NCBI GenBank assembly: GCA_030272155.1
Contig: CP126196.1
Span: 5,642,501 to 5,706,500, forward strand
Length of the DNA: 64,000 nucleotides
Source of the DNA: Tetradesmus obliquus
Taxonomy: Eukaryota; Chlorophyta; Chlorophyceae; Sphaeropleales; Scenedesmaceae
Direction of reading: 5' to 3'
Part shown: positions 1 to 11,200 of the stretch, piece after piece
How the letters are laid out: each line of letters starts with the position of its first letter
How positions within the stretch are numbered: the stretch's first letter is position 1
Notes under the pieces: generated by a model
What the model saw: only the letters and a program-made list of their open reading frames with translations
Told to the model about the DNA's origin: nothing
Database searches by the model: none
Made by a program: the position numbers and the translations under genes

Positions 1-229
1 TCAGATAGTACACCTGCGGCGGCCCTCCCTTGAGGGCACCTGCATCACCATATGGGTAGACGCCAGCTGCCCTGTGCACTTGATGCAGCAGCGGCGCCCC
101 CGCGTAGCTCGTGCTGTGATTGTACATGTCTAGCGAGCAAGCTGACCTGAACGCAGTTGACGGCCAGTCCGCTCACATCCCACATCCCACATTACACACA
201 GCCATGCCCCACAGCCGTCCCGCCCGCAC

Positions 230-1050
230 CTGCTGCAGCAGCGGCGCCGCCAGCCGCAGCCGCCTGCTGAACCCATGGTCGCCTGTGGCTGCCAGGTGCA
301 GCACCGCAGCGGGCGTGTGGCGGCCACTGAACAGCGGTTGGCTGCCCCGCTGCAGCTGGGTGGCGCCCAGGCCTGCTGCAGGCATCAGCAGCTGCACGCG
401 GCCGCGCCTGCTCTCCGCAGGCAGCGCGTCATAGATGCGGTTCACGCAGGGCGTCCTGCAAGAGCAGCACAGCATGGCACGGCAGTGCAGGCAGCACAGC
501 ATGGCACGGCAGTGCAGGCAGCACAGCAGGCGTTCACTGCCGGTAAGTGTTGCATTGCAGGCAGTGCGGGGCCAGGCCAGTCAGTGGGATGCAGACCCAC
601 AAGCCAGGGCCAGATTCGGCTGCTGGTCAGTGCTGCAACTCAAAGTCGCTGTGAACCTGCAGCTGCCATATAACACAGCTTCCTGCTGTTAATAACAAGC
701 AACCCAAGCCATAGGCAGTGGTTGGGCGGGGCACACTGACGTACTGTCAAATCCTGCTGCTCCGGCACTACTGGCAGCGAGTGATGCTGCTGCACGCTGC
801 ATGTGCGTGAGTGGCTGCTGCGGCAAGTGGCTGCTGTTGCTCCAGCACTACTACCAGCAGGTGATGCTGCATGCGGCATGCTGTTGCATGCTGCATGCTG
901 CTGCATGCTGCATGCTGTTGCATGCTGCATGCTGCTGCATGCTGGATGCGTAACTGCTGCAGGGCCTGGTGCTGCGCACCTGTAGCTGCCCTCGTACAGC
1001 ATGTAGGGCACACCCTCCCAGCTGCCCTGCTGCAGCAGCTTCCACTCCAC
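230..1050 (-). CDS. ABHD18: ABHD18-like alpha/beta-hydrolase, two internal exons (3' part off window)
   Basis: Two exons on the minus strand join in phase. Exon 1050..980 begins after a CTGCAG acceptor (VEWKLLQQGSWEG...YEGSYR) and ends at a GTGCGC donor. Exon 455..230 follows a TTGCAG acceptor (TPCVNRIYDALPAESRRGRV ... HLAATGDHGFSRRLRLA) and ends at GTGCGG. The order 'EWxLL..G.W, EGxFRxPC, IYDALPxESR, HLAxTGDHxFxRR' is the hallmark of the ABHD18 (DUF2048) family of uncharacterised alpha/beta-hydrolases. HLAxTGDH precedes the strand leading to the nucleophile elbow, which is not in the window. The exons that would carry the LENPYYG-type motif, the Gly-x-Ser-x-Gly elbow and the C-terminal half must lie left of base 1; nothing in 1..130 reads like them convincingly. 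The first exon was not identified. The family is known; the substrate is not. Sure of family, unsure of full structure. Confidence 0.5.
862..948. repeat. Minisatellite of TGCATGCTGC units in an ABHD18-like intron
   Basis: About 85 bases alternate gctgcatgctgctgcatgc and gctgttgcatgctgcatgc. They form a ~20-base tandem array inside the intron between the two recognised ABHD18-like exons. The many short ORFs crossing it on both strands are artefacts of the repeat. Confidence 0.5.
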
Positions 1051-1139
1051 CTGCAGGCGTAGTGGAGTTGTATGTTAATTGTGTTGCAGCAGATTGGTCT
1101 AGACATGTCGGGCATCAGCAATGCGCTTTGGACGCTACA

Positions 1140-1181
1140 CCCGTCATCAGGCTGCAGCAGCTTCCACTGCACCTGCAGGCA
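1140..1181 (-). repeat. Second copy of the start of the ABHD18-like exon
   Basis: The sequence just upstream (in the gene's sense) of the real exon start repeats its acceptor and first codons: CTGCAG acceptor then VQWKLLQP, versus VEWKLLQQ at 1050. The plus-strand 27-base match is ctgcagcagcttccact.cacctgcagg at about 1030 and 1151. The copy loses similarity after about eight codons, so it is probably a non-functional duplicate, the same kind of event seen in the phosphatase and COG7 genes. Confidence 0.5.
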
Positions 1182-1448
1182 CAGCTCATCCATATGTGCC
1201 AGGCACCCCATAAAGGGTACGACACCAGCAGGAGTGTGCGCGCACAGTGCCTGTCTACCACGACAGTATCCTTGAATTTGGTGCCCTGAACCAGCTTGCC
1301 TGGCATGCCCTGGCAGACACCTTGACCAGCAGATAACAACTGGTGTGCTGGCTGCATGGCGCTACAGATGCTGACGTTCTGACTGATGATGGAAAGTAAG
1401 CGCGGCAAGCGATATAGCTTCACTGGTTTGAGGTGCAAATGCTGCCAA

Positions 1449-1486
<38 letters not shown>

Positions 1487-2482
1487 CAAGAGGTATTACC
1501 CTGCCTTGCTCTGCAACTCACTTACATGCTTGGCAAGGTGTCTAATCGTCGCCATTCTGCATGTTTGCTCACCTTTATGCCCTCGTTCGCTCATGCCCCC
1601 TGCTTGGTCACCAGGCTGGCACCATTGCACTCAGTGCACCCACCAGTGACTGGTGGGTGCCAGGTGATGGCACTGCAGCATCACCGCAGCTAGGGTCCCA
1701 TCGACGTTCAGCCAAGCTGCCAGCAATGAACGGATCCCTACAATACGCTGATCAGTACTTAAAGCCTCACTTGGGGAAACGGCCCTCCAGGGGCCCGTCG
1801 AGTTGTGTCACGAATGCTGTGGCAGCGCAGATACATCAAACAGTCCCGGTTTGGCACGCATCAGAGACCAGAGCACGCAGCATCGGCCGTGCTGCCGCCC
1901 TGTGTCATTCCTGGTCAAAGCTGTCCGCGACAGAGGGCCTGTGTGGCGTGTTGAACCTATTTTATGTGCTTTTTATGGCGTTCGAAGTCAAATACGGGTT
2001 CTAACAACAATTTTGACCGCATGGCCCCACGTGCCTCCACATGCACGACCCACATGAACGAGCTTAGCACCAGCCCTGTGGTGTACACACCAGCCCTGAC
2101 AGTGAGGCAGGCGGTTTGTCAACATGCTTCCCAAAGCAAGCACGCTTGGAGCTCTACTCTGCCCTTCGCTATGTTCTTCAGGCCCTAGTTCGTGGACAAA
2201 GCCTTCCAGAAATGGCGAGTTATTATGTTTGGCTGTGTTCAGGACAACAACAGCACACGACCTTATGCTTCCCCGTCAGGCGGTGCGTGTATCGGGTGGA
2301 CCCATTGGCGAAAGCGTTTGTTGCTGCACTGCTTGGGCAAACCAGATAGCCTGTTCGATGAACCGCAGCATCAGCTGCTTGTGCATTTTGTTTAATCTCG
2401 TGCGCTTGTTCTGTGCTGGAGCCTGACAGCATGCTGCTGCTGCTGCTGCTGTGCTGGCTGCCTGCTGCTCTACGCCACACAG

Positions 2483-3810
2483 GCACGTCAACTATAACTC
2501 CAAGGCCGTTGACAACGTGTCTATGCGCCTGGACCTCGTCATATGGCTGGCGTGCTGGGCCTTGCAAATGCTGACAGCACTGTGCTGCCTCGCAGCCCTG
2601 CTGGCGCTTGCGCTGCACTGGCGGTACCCAGATTCCTACACAGCCATCATCACTGCACGGTGCATGCTGACCCTGCCGTACATTTAGCAGTTTGCAGTCA
2701 GGGCCACGCAGCTGAGCGGACCCGTGTCAGCTGCGGTGCTGCACCTGCTGGTGCAGTCGGGCGCGCTGCACAACTGTGTGGGTCGCTGTTCTTCCTGGAT
2801 GGCGTGTAGGTGCGTGGCCAGCAGAAGAGCAGAGCAGTGGGCGCCTGTATAACACGCGCTGCAGCGCTGAAGCACAGCAAAAATGCAGCGGCAGCAGAGC
2901 ATTGTCGGTCAAAGCAAAGCACGGCAGTTTGCACACATAAGTTGCAGCCTGGCTGTGCAGCAGTTCCAGGCTCCACGCATCGCATCGTCATTCAAATTCG
3001 CATGTCGCCTGATGTGACAAAGCTGTGAACTCCTCCGCGCCGCACCCTGCTGCTGCTGCTGCTGCCTCCCTGCGTCGCTGCGTGTTGCCTCTGCAGCTGC
3101 CGTCAACTCTCTGGTGGGCCTTGCAGAGTTCAGATCCACTGTGCGGCCCTCCTGCAGCCAGCTGCTGGCTGGCCGTTTGCTGAGTCAGCAGCTTGGCGGC
3201 GGCTGGCAGCAGCTCTGGACAAAGCGGCGGCTGGCGTGTTCTGGCGCAAGCTGCAGCAGCCGGAGCTTGCGCTTGCACAGTGCAGCACCACTGTCAGCAG
3301 CATGTAGGTGCGCAGCAGTAGCAGCTTCCATACCATTGTCAAATCGCTAATCAGCCATAGCAATGATCAACCCCGCGCCGTACTAGAGCGGCAATGGCTG
3401 GGGCAGCGTGCAGTGTCAGCAGGCGAGCACAGGCCCATGCGCAGCGCCAGCAGCAGCATACAACAGTGTGCCAAACACCGTGACAGAACTTAGGCCTCGT
3501 GCACACGGCTGTGGGCAGCGGGGTCCAACTTTCAGTGTCAGGGCTGAGGCAGTGTTTAATCAAACGCAAGTGTGTCAGCTGCCAGCTGACCGTGTATGCA
3601 CAGTGCACACAGACGATTCTAAAGCAAGCGCTTGCGCTGCCGTGCTTGTGCAGGTGCTGCTGTCGTGTGTGTCCGTATAAAAATAATAATGCCACTTTCC
3701 TGATTGAGCGTGGCTACCGGCTGTGCTTCGAGCAGCAGCAGCTGCCGGCATCCGTGGCAGCCATGCAGGGCCATGTGTGCCCCCTGCCCTGGTGGCTGGA
3801 GCTGCCTCAG
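2483..3810 (+). CDS. Possible exons of an unrecognised + strand gene
   Basis: Three stretches look more coding-like than their surroundings but I recognise no family. One is 2483-2685, after a CACACAG acceptor, containing a strongly hydrophobic segment (LVIWLACWALQMLTALCCLA) that could be one or two membrane helices. A second follows a TTTGCAG acceptor at 2698. A third ends at 3810 with a good GTGGGT donor (IERGYRLCFEQQQLPASV ... WLELPQ). I cannot chain these with matching phases or name a start or stop. A membrane protein lying head-to-head with the ABHD18-like gene is possible; a chance reading of GC-rich intron sequence is the alternative. Confidence 0.5.
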
Positions 3811-5363
3811 GTGGGTGAGGACGTCTGAATTAACGTTGGAGGTTGAACCGACATGCTATCACTGTTTGCAGCGCAGCTGGACAGTATCAGTGGGGAATGA
3901 GTGGCCGCAGCGGGGTCAGCGGCGGCTGTCTGCAGCTGGAGGTCGTGTGCTGTGCAGCACAGGCGGCAATGGCCTTGCTGGGCTCAGCTTACTCTGGCAA
4001 CTCCTCATCTGCATCCTGCTTCTTCTTGCACAAATGTGTGATACGTGGTAGGGGCAACTTGCATGCAAGTGCAGTATCCAGTTTAAGCTTGTTGCCCTGC
4101 CCCTGCCCCTTCCTCTGGTGCTGCGCAGGTGCTGCTGCAGCTGTGGGTGCGCTGGTGCTGACCTGGCTGGCTGCAGGAGCTTGGTATGGCTTGGTGACAG
4201 CTGCGTGAAACACGCCAAACATCCAGCAGCAGCAGCAGCAGCCTGCCTGTGGCAGGCAGCGCTTCTGTGAAAGCAGAATCCAAATGCGTCATCAAGCTCT
4301 GCTGCTGCTGCTGCTGGCTGCTGGCTGCTGGTGTGTGTCCGGCACAGCTGCAGAGACAGCTGGCTGGTTTGCTGCTGTGGGTGGGCATGTAGTGTGCTGT
4401 GTGTTGCCAAGCAACGTAGTACTAATGTGCTGGGTTCTGGCTCATTTTCAGGGCGGGATCTGCCGCTGATTGAACATATGGCAGTGCGCAAGAACATGTG
4501 AAGGAGGCCGGGGGCGGGGGGCCGGAGTTCGCATGTCGCTTGTCTGTCGCATCAGCTTGTCCGGCACTGTGGTGTTGTGTCTAGCAAGCTCTCAACGCAT
4601 GCATAACTCGGATTCAAGTGAGCACAGGGATGCACTTGTGGGAAACGGGCCATGGCTGGGCAGTTTGGATGGCAGGTGGATGCGGTTGTGGCCTGGGCTG
4701 CTCAGCTGTGGCTTGTGCAGTTGTGTGTCTGCTGGTGCTGCAGCAATGAACGCATACAGGTATGCGCGGTTGCATCCGTGAAGATTTTGTATGCACGGCA
4801 TGCGGAGAATCGCTACTGCCGCTGCTAGCAGTGCCATGCTGTTGGTTGTCACGTGCCTGCAACAGGGCAGGGGTGCTGGGTGTGCTGCTGATGTGAGCAG
4901 GACGGCGGCCGCGGCTGCTGGCACTCACTTGGGCCGTGCATCATGGCAGGTTGAAGGACTCGGGAAGCTGGCAAGCGGCCCTGCTGGACTAGCTCCCCAG
5001 TATTGCGGTCTCCTCAGAGGCTGCTGTGGCACTGGATGCATCTGCTATCTGTTGCTCTTGCTTGCTAATTTGACGTGTCAAGCGTGTTGTTATGTTGCGC
5101 ACTGGCTACAATACTGAGCGGGACGGCGCTGACCAGGTGTTGTTATGATTGCAGGTAATACTAGACGACATAGGAGCAGAAGCAGGAGCTGCACATGCTA
5201 ATCTGAGCTTCAGCAGCCATGGTGGCCTTTCGGGGGACCACTTCTTGCCATGTGAGTGCGCATTATGTTGCATGATGCTTATGCTTGTAATGAATGCAAT
5301 TCGGCAACTTTCTTTATATAGGGTTCAGCGCAACGTGTAAGAAGTTTCAGCGTGCACGTTGCT

Positions 5364-5406
5364 GGCGTCCTTTGGGATCCTGGCTTTGTCTAGAATTTAT
5401 CATTTT
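5364..5406 (+). repeat. Dispersed ~43-base repeat, copy 1
   Basis: Contains a perfect 24-base core (GGGATCCTGGCTTTGTCTAG plus AATT) found again at 41982-42005. Weaker similarity runs on both sides (GCGTC.TT before, TCATTT after). It probably marks the end of an otherwise unrecognised mobile element. Confidence 0.5.
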
Positions 5407-5478
5407 AAATCACATCACATCACATCGCATCACATCACATCGAACCAGATCAGGATACATCAAATCACATCATATCAG
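5403..5478 (+). repeat. (ATCAC)n pentanucleotide microsatellite
   Basis: Imperfect run of catcacatcacatcacatcg-type units beginning right after the dispersed repeat copy at 5364-5406. No coding signal. Confidence 0.5.
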
Positions 5479-6045
5479 CCACTGGACCTCCGCAGGAACA
5501 ATCACCGTGATGTCAAGTATTCATTGCAGTAGCAAGACGCCCTGCCCTCAGCACTGCCCCAGCTCAACACCCAGCACACAACACAGCACAAACTCCAGTT
5601 GTACACCCTTCCAAGCGCATCAGCCGCACCAGCGAAGCACCGTATACTCAGAGATCACATTAGTTATTGCACACCTGTATGGTGTAGATGAAGCACAGCT
5701 AGCGCCAAACATGGCCGCCGTGTTTCGGTGGCCAAGCTGCATTGCTGACAGCTGGCTAAAAGCTCACACACAGCCCACCGGCCCAAAATGCACCCTCCCT
5801 GACAGCACACAGGCCACTACTTAGCGGCCCAGCTGCCATGATGCATCTCCCTCATGCCAGGTTCCGCAACACACAGGGCAACAGTGGGCAGCACTGCTGT
5901 GCAAATGGCACTTGCAGCCCTTGCAGGTGTATGCAGTGCAGCTGAGCATACCACCTCACAGCTCGCCACATGGCTTAGGATAGTCAGCTGCAGCTGACAG
6001 ATGTGTGCAGCGGACAACCAGACGCTGCGCTGCCGCAACCAGCAG

Positions 6046-6474
6046 CTACGCCTGCAGCACAACAGGTTTGCCAGGGGCGCTGCTGCTGCTGCAGCGCTTG
6101 CGTGCACTGCTGGCCTTTGTGCGGCCCGCTGCCACAGCAGCAGCAGCAGCAGCAGCAGGTGCCGCCGCCGCAGATGCAGAGCCTGTTTCCCTGCCTGCTG
6201 CTGGGGCAGCTGCGGGGGCCTCAGCTGCCACTGCATCGCCGTCAGTGTGCACAGCTGGAGCAGTACATGCAGCTGTGGCGGGCGTTGACGCCCTGCTGCT
6301 GCCCACTTTGGCAGCTCCGCCTGCTGCTGCAGTTGAGGCAGTACCCGCTACTGCGAGAACAGCGTCCACCCGTGCCACAGCTGCAAGCTGCTGCTGCTGT
6401 TGCTTCTGGCTGCCGGCACTGCCGCCAGCGCTGCTAACACTGCATAAGCTGCTGCTGCCACGTACGGCAGAGGC

Positions 6475-6516
<42 letters not shown>

Positions 6517-7725
6517 ATTGGTTGATGTCCCTGACCGGCTAGCTTTTCTGCTGTTTCCTTGCGGCTGCTTGCTATGCACGTGCTGCGCTTCCACCTGCTG
6601 CTGCTGCTGCCGCCGCTGGCGTTTGCCATCTGCCCCTGCTGTTGCTGCCTTTTTGCTGCTCGGCGCATCGCTGCTCCGCTTGCGCTTCTTGCTGCCGGCC
6701 TGCACAGGCGCTGCTGTGGGTGGCGGCGGCGCTGGCCGCACAGCCACTGGCGTGTAGATGTAGTCCTTTGCAATGGGCCGCGGCCGCCACGCACCCTGCA
6801 CCAAGCAAGCCATGGCAGCAGCACTTGCAGGTCAGCAAGAGACCCGCAGCTCGTAACAGCCATCAGACTGTGCTGTACAGCGGCCGTGAACAGGAGTTGC
6901 TGCGAGATGGAGTGTTCTGCGGCTGCTGCCGCTGCTGCCAGCTTGCCGCACCTTCTTCCTTTGCAGCTGGGTCCAGTGCTCATTCTTGTAGGAGTGCGTC
7001 CAGATGCGGGGTGAGCCCAGCGGCAGCTTGAACAGCTGCTGCCCGGGCACGTGCACCCACCGCAGCATCACCAGGCGCTTGCGCTCCTCCACACGCACCT
7101 GCGGTGACATGCGAGAGAGGCCTAGGCAGAGAGTATGATGTAGGGAACAGCGCAACAGCGGGACCCAAATGACAACTGGAGCTGCGAGGGAGACGACGCA
7201 AACAGTTGCGCAGGCAGCTGCAGCATGCTCAGCATGCAACGTGTGCTTGCCAAAAAGAAGTCGCATCCCTATTTATGTTGCTGTTGCTGCTGCTGGCGGT
7301 GTTGGGTAAGCAGGCGCTGAATCAGCAGCTGCGCTTCACCACGGCCGCGCTGATCTGAAACAGTGAGCCCTCACCACCACTAAGATGCGTGATTGCTTCA
7401 TGCGGCAGTTTGTTGCTGGCTGTACATTCCCCAACCTATACGTCAGCAGCATCAATCTGCACACAATCAACCCCTCGCCTGCAGGCCCTGCAGGACTCAG
7501 GCTGCTTAGCTGCTGTCGCTGCGGCTGCTGGTGCTGAACGAAGCACAACATACAGCTGTGTTGTGCTGTGCTGTGCTGCGCTGTGCTGTGCCTCACCACG
7601 ACCGCCCTGTAGTACTCTGGCCTGCTGGGGTTGCAGCCCTCCAGCAGCACCATCGGCTTCTGGGGAAAGCCCAGCCCCGTGTGCCAGCCATTCTCAAACA
7701 CCTGGTCATCATTGGCCATGCCGGG
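6046..7725 (-). CDS. Unrecognised poly-Gln nuclear-type protein, three exons seen
   Basis: Three exons join in phase 0. 7725..7597 follows an AATCCAG acceptor and ends at GTGAGG (WHTGLGFPQKPMVLLEG ... RPEYYRAVV). 7098..6952 follows ACCGCAG and ends at GTGCGG (VRVEERKRLVMLRWVHVPG ... THSYKNEHWTQLQ). 6795..6046 follows GGTGCAG and ends at a TAG. The first two make a compact, aromatic-rich ~90-residue block (YYRAVVVRVEERKRLVMLRW) that looks like a small beta-rich reader-type domain, but I cannot name it. The last exon is low complexity: a KKRKR basic cluster (likely nuclear import), a 12-residue poly-Gln run at 6477-6514, then Ala-rich sequence and a basic C-terminus. Upstream exons are probably missing from this model; a frame at 8283..8014 starting MGLPCTLKAAAG is a weak candidate. 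Nuclear location is inferred. Confidence 0.5.
6477..6514 (+). repeat. (CTG)n tract encoding poly-Gln on the minus strand
   Basis: About 12 uninterrupted CTG units, read as CAG (Gln) in the last exon of the nuclear-type protein at 6046-7725. It is one of many CTG/CAG runs of 7-13 units in the window; others lie at 1452-1484, 18905-18950, 22155-22188, 24803-24852, 32462-32504, 35631-35720 and 42489-42522. Confidence 0.5.
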
Positions 7726-7743
7726 CTGGATTGACCAGGGGGC

Positions 7744-7833
7744 GGGGTGGATCAGCAAGTTGGCAAACCTGCCGACAGCAATATATGCAAAGGGCCGGGG
7801 TGGATCAGCAAGTTGGCAAACCTGCAGACAGAC
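7744..7833 (+). repeat. Tandem duplication of ~36 bases beside an exon acceptor
   Basis: ggggtggatcagcaagttgg followed by caaacctgc.gacag occurs at 7744 and again at 7798, with a further short caaacctgcagacag echo. It lies just upstream (in sense) of the 7725 exon start of the nuclear-type protein gene. Confidence 0.5.
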
Positions 7834-8299
7834 AAACCTGCAGACAGCTGCTGTTGTGGCTGTTGGTGTCTATTGTGTGGTGGGAGCGCCGCTGCTGCGC
7901 TAAGCTGGCAGCAGCTGCTGCTCAGCTGGCTGCATGTGCTGCGACCATGCGGATGCTACTGCTTGCTAACTCTCATGGTGATCTCTGCAAGCACTTGCAT
8001 AGCAGATGTTGAGTTAAGAGCAGCAATGGGGCGTGTTTGGAGCAACGAGACAGCAGCGCTGCTTCACTGTGCAGCAGGCATTGTGCAGGCAACAGCAAGG
8101 CCAGCAGCAGGGCCGGCCTAGCTGTATGACGCGCAGCTGACTGCACAGTGGCTTGACAATGTTTGATGCGCGTTTGTTTTGCGGTGCATCATGCTCTTGA
8201 CGTTGCTTGCCTGCCTGGTTTTGTTGTGCTGCCAGCAGGCGGTCCAGTCCTGCTGCTGCCTTGAGAGTGCAAGGCAACCCCACTTAGATGGTCTTCTTT

Positions 8300-11200
8300 A
8301 GATCGCAGCAGGCTTAGAAGCAGGGGGTATCGTCAGGCAAGAGTGTGCGGGGGCGAGATGGGACCGTTGAAGACACTGCGAGCGCGTGCAGCACCTTATG
8401 AACCACACCTATATAGTCTCAGCTGCAAAGGTTCCAACAGTCATCAAGGGTACCCCAAGCCTTCAGACGGGTGTCACCGGGTGTTATGTTCAAATCGTCG
8501 CAAGCGAGGGTTCCTCCAGGACGTTTCGGGTGATTTCGCGAGTAAAGCAGGACATTCAAATGGTGAACAGAAGTAACTCCATACGATATACCGTTGTTGA
8601 TTGGTATCAACACCCTACACGAGCTGTCACCAGGCGTGCAGCGCTCTGAGCCCCTGACAGTCACTGGCCCTTTAGAGTAGACAGCAGCTGCACCACTGAG
8701 TGGTGCCAGCTGCAGATCGGTCTGCCAGTACACCTGCAGCTGCAGCTGCTGCTGCTGCTGCTGGCTCCTCAAGCAGCACCTGGCAGCTGACAGCATCAGC
8801 ACCGCAGGCAGCATCACAGGGCACAGTCAGTCAGGAAGAGCCACGCATCACCGCGAGCCAGGGCCTGGCAGGGTGACATGGCAGGGAAACATTACAAACT
8901 ATGTGCTGAGCACACAGCGGTAGCACAGCAGGAAAGGGAAAAAACAGCAGGAAAAAAGGTGTCAATCAGGGAGGGCCCACGCCACAGAAAGAGTATGCGC
9001 CCAAGTGTTTCTGCATCCCAACCGGCTCAGTGTTGGTGCCCATCTTTAATGCAGCATGGCCCAGCAGTACTCTGCTGTCAGGGCGCTGGACGGTCACAGC
9101 AGTGGCAGGGATCTGTACAAGAGGTGTAAGGAGTACGCAGCTGGTGCACATGAGTCAGCCCTGTTAGCAGCATCCACCCCAGCACACCATCAGTCTCAAC
9201 ATTATTTTCAAGGGCGGTGACTGTGCGCGGGCTGTGATGACACATTGGAAGCAGTTCATTACGGCAACGCGTCAAGCACTACATGCACAAGCGCCTCATG
9301 AGGCACAGCTGCGCACATGCTGATCAGAATGTGCACAGCCACATGTACACAGGCGGCTGCCACCCACGTTGCGGTACTGTTGCTCTCCACTGCAGCAGTT
9401 GTACTGCCATGATCATGCAGGAACAGGTGGCACCAGCAGGGCAACGGCTGTGTGCCGTGAGGTGCTGCAGCCAGCCAGCAGGCTCGTGTCCTGCAACAGA
9501 CAATACAGCACAAGCCATGCACGCGTATGGGTGTTTCGCTCTCAAAAACCGCCGCCTCATCTGCACTTGCGGCCTGCGATATCACATGTACAGCAATTGC
9601 CCATTTTGCTGTTGCGGCAAGAGCTGTGTGTCCAAAGGCTGCACAATGATGCATGCTGTTGTTGCCCTTTATTGTTTGCCTGCTGGCAAGGTGCTGTCAC
9701 AAATATGCGGTGACAGCAGCACAGCAACAGCTTGCCACCCATCTTCCCTGCAATGCTTGACCGCCTGACACTGACGTGGCGCTTGTCAGGCATCTGCACA
9801 CCAAGAACCACCAGGTCTTCAGTTTAGTGAGTCGGCTGCGGCGCTACGGCTTGCTGCGCCTAATGGCTGCCCGACAGTGGAAAGGTAGAGTTCGCTGCTT
9901 ACTCGACATCTTCATGATGCCGCATGCTGGCAGCTACTCGCTGACTATCTGCATCACTGGAAATTACGGTGGTCTCAGATCTGCGCCAAACCATGCAGCC
10001 TGGTCTACATGAACGCAACAGTGAGCCTGCTCGGCTGATGCTCGGCTTGTTACCCGATGTGCAGATATGCTCAATGCACAACGTGGGCGAAACTGAAGAC
10101 ATCGCACTCGATGCCGCTCTCGACTATGTACCCGGCTTGGATCGATTATCCAGCTCAGCAGTACACGTCATATCATACCCTGAAACACGTGGATATGGGG
10201 CATGTGCCAGGACAGCAGTGATAGCCACAACAATGAGATGCACACACCAGATACAATAGGTCAACACCCTAATGGGGCGCGACACAGTTTCGTCCATATC
10301 TGCAGAACTGCTGTGCGTGAGCGCAGCTCTTGCAGCATATCAGGTGAACCCCCTTGGCACGGCAGACATCACGCACATTCATTCATGGCTGTGGTCATCA
10401 GCATTGTCGCGCGGCGCGTACAGCTGCTATACATTGGTTGCAGTATGGTGTTCATGTGAGCGCCACAGTGCCAATGTGCTGTCCCGGCAGCCCGCACACT
10501 GCTTCACAATCAAGGACGTGCCTCATTGCATTGTGTGTGCTGCTTGCGCTGCCGAAGTCACGCACTGTCTGCCATATAAAGCCTGCAGCAGCTTCAGCGT
10601 CTGATGATGTTGGCTGTTGACCGCCTGGCCAATGGTGATGGTGTGTGCGGCCATATGGCTGCCCATGACTGCTGGCGGTGCATGCTGGCATGACTGTAAA
10701 CAAAAGCATCAAGATGGCATCCAGTGCATGCCCAGCAGCAGTACATGCGCTTGGTCTTTAAAATAGGACTGGCAGAAACACGGCTCAGGGACAGCCCCAC
10801 TTGAGAGTGCAACCCGACTATGCCGCATTAAAGCTGCAGAGTACTCACGCATTGCATTGCATGCATGAGCGCCTAATGCGTTGACTGCAACAGACGAGCA
10901 TATGCCAGGCAGCTGGCGCGTTGCCATACCTATCGGCCGTGAGTGATGCTGGCGGTGCATGCAGGGCATTTGCAGGGCAGGCGCCCGCCATGCACAAGGA
11001 AGGCTGCTGGCTGCAACATCCTGCTGGAGCACTCACAGTGGTGCGTGGCATGTTCAATGCGTACTTCGCAGCCACTGCATTATGCAACTCTCTTGAAGTC
11101 TTTGCTGGCATTGTGATCATGGCACCAGTCGTGCAGCTCACCTGTCGGTGGCTGCCAGTTTGTTACCTTTTGATGGACAATGGCACACTGCACATCATGC

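Larger units (their letters stand above)
4100..5800. other. Stretch without a supportable gene
   Basis: Short ORFs occur on both strands, mostly Cys/Ala/Gln-rich products of CTG-type composition. None shows a recognisable domain or a convincing pair of splice sites. It contains an (ATCAC)n microsatellite at 5403-5478 and one copy of a dispersed ~43-base repeat near 5364-5406. Confidence 0.5.

Noticed and set aside
1-130. Next exon of the ABHD18-like gene
   Set aside because: Open frames exist (SYAGAPLLHQVHRAAG) but none matches the expected ENPYYG-type motif; probably intron.
848-960. CRISPR-like or regulatory array
   Set aside because: The units are contiguous without unique spacers; it is a plain minisatellite in a eukaryotic intron.
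6005-6517. 170-codon plus ORF with Ala and Cys runs
   Set aside because: Antisense of the poly-Gln exon of the nuclear-type protein, which has proper splice joins and a stop.
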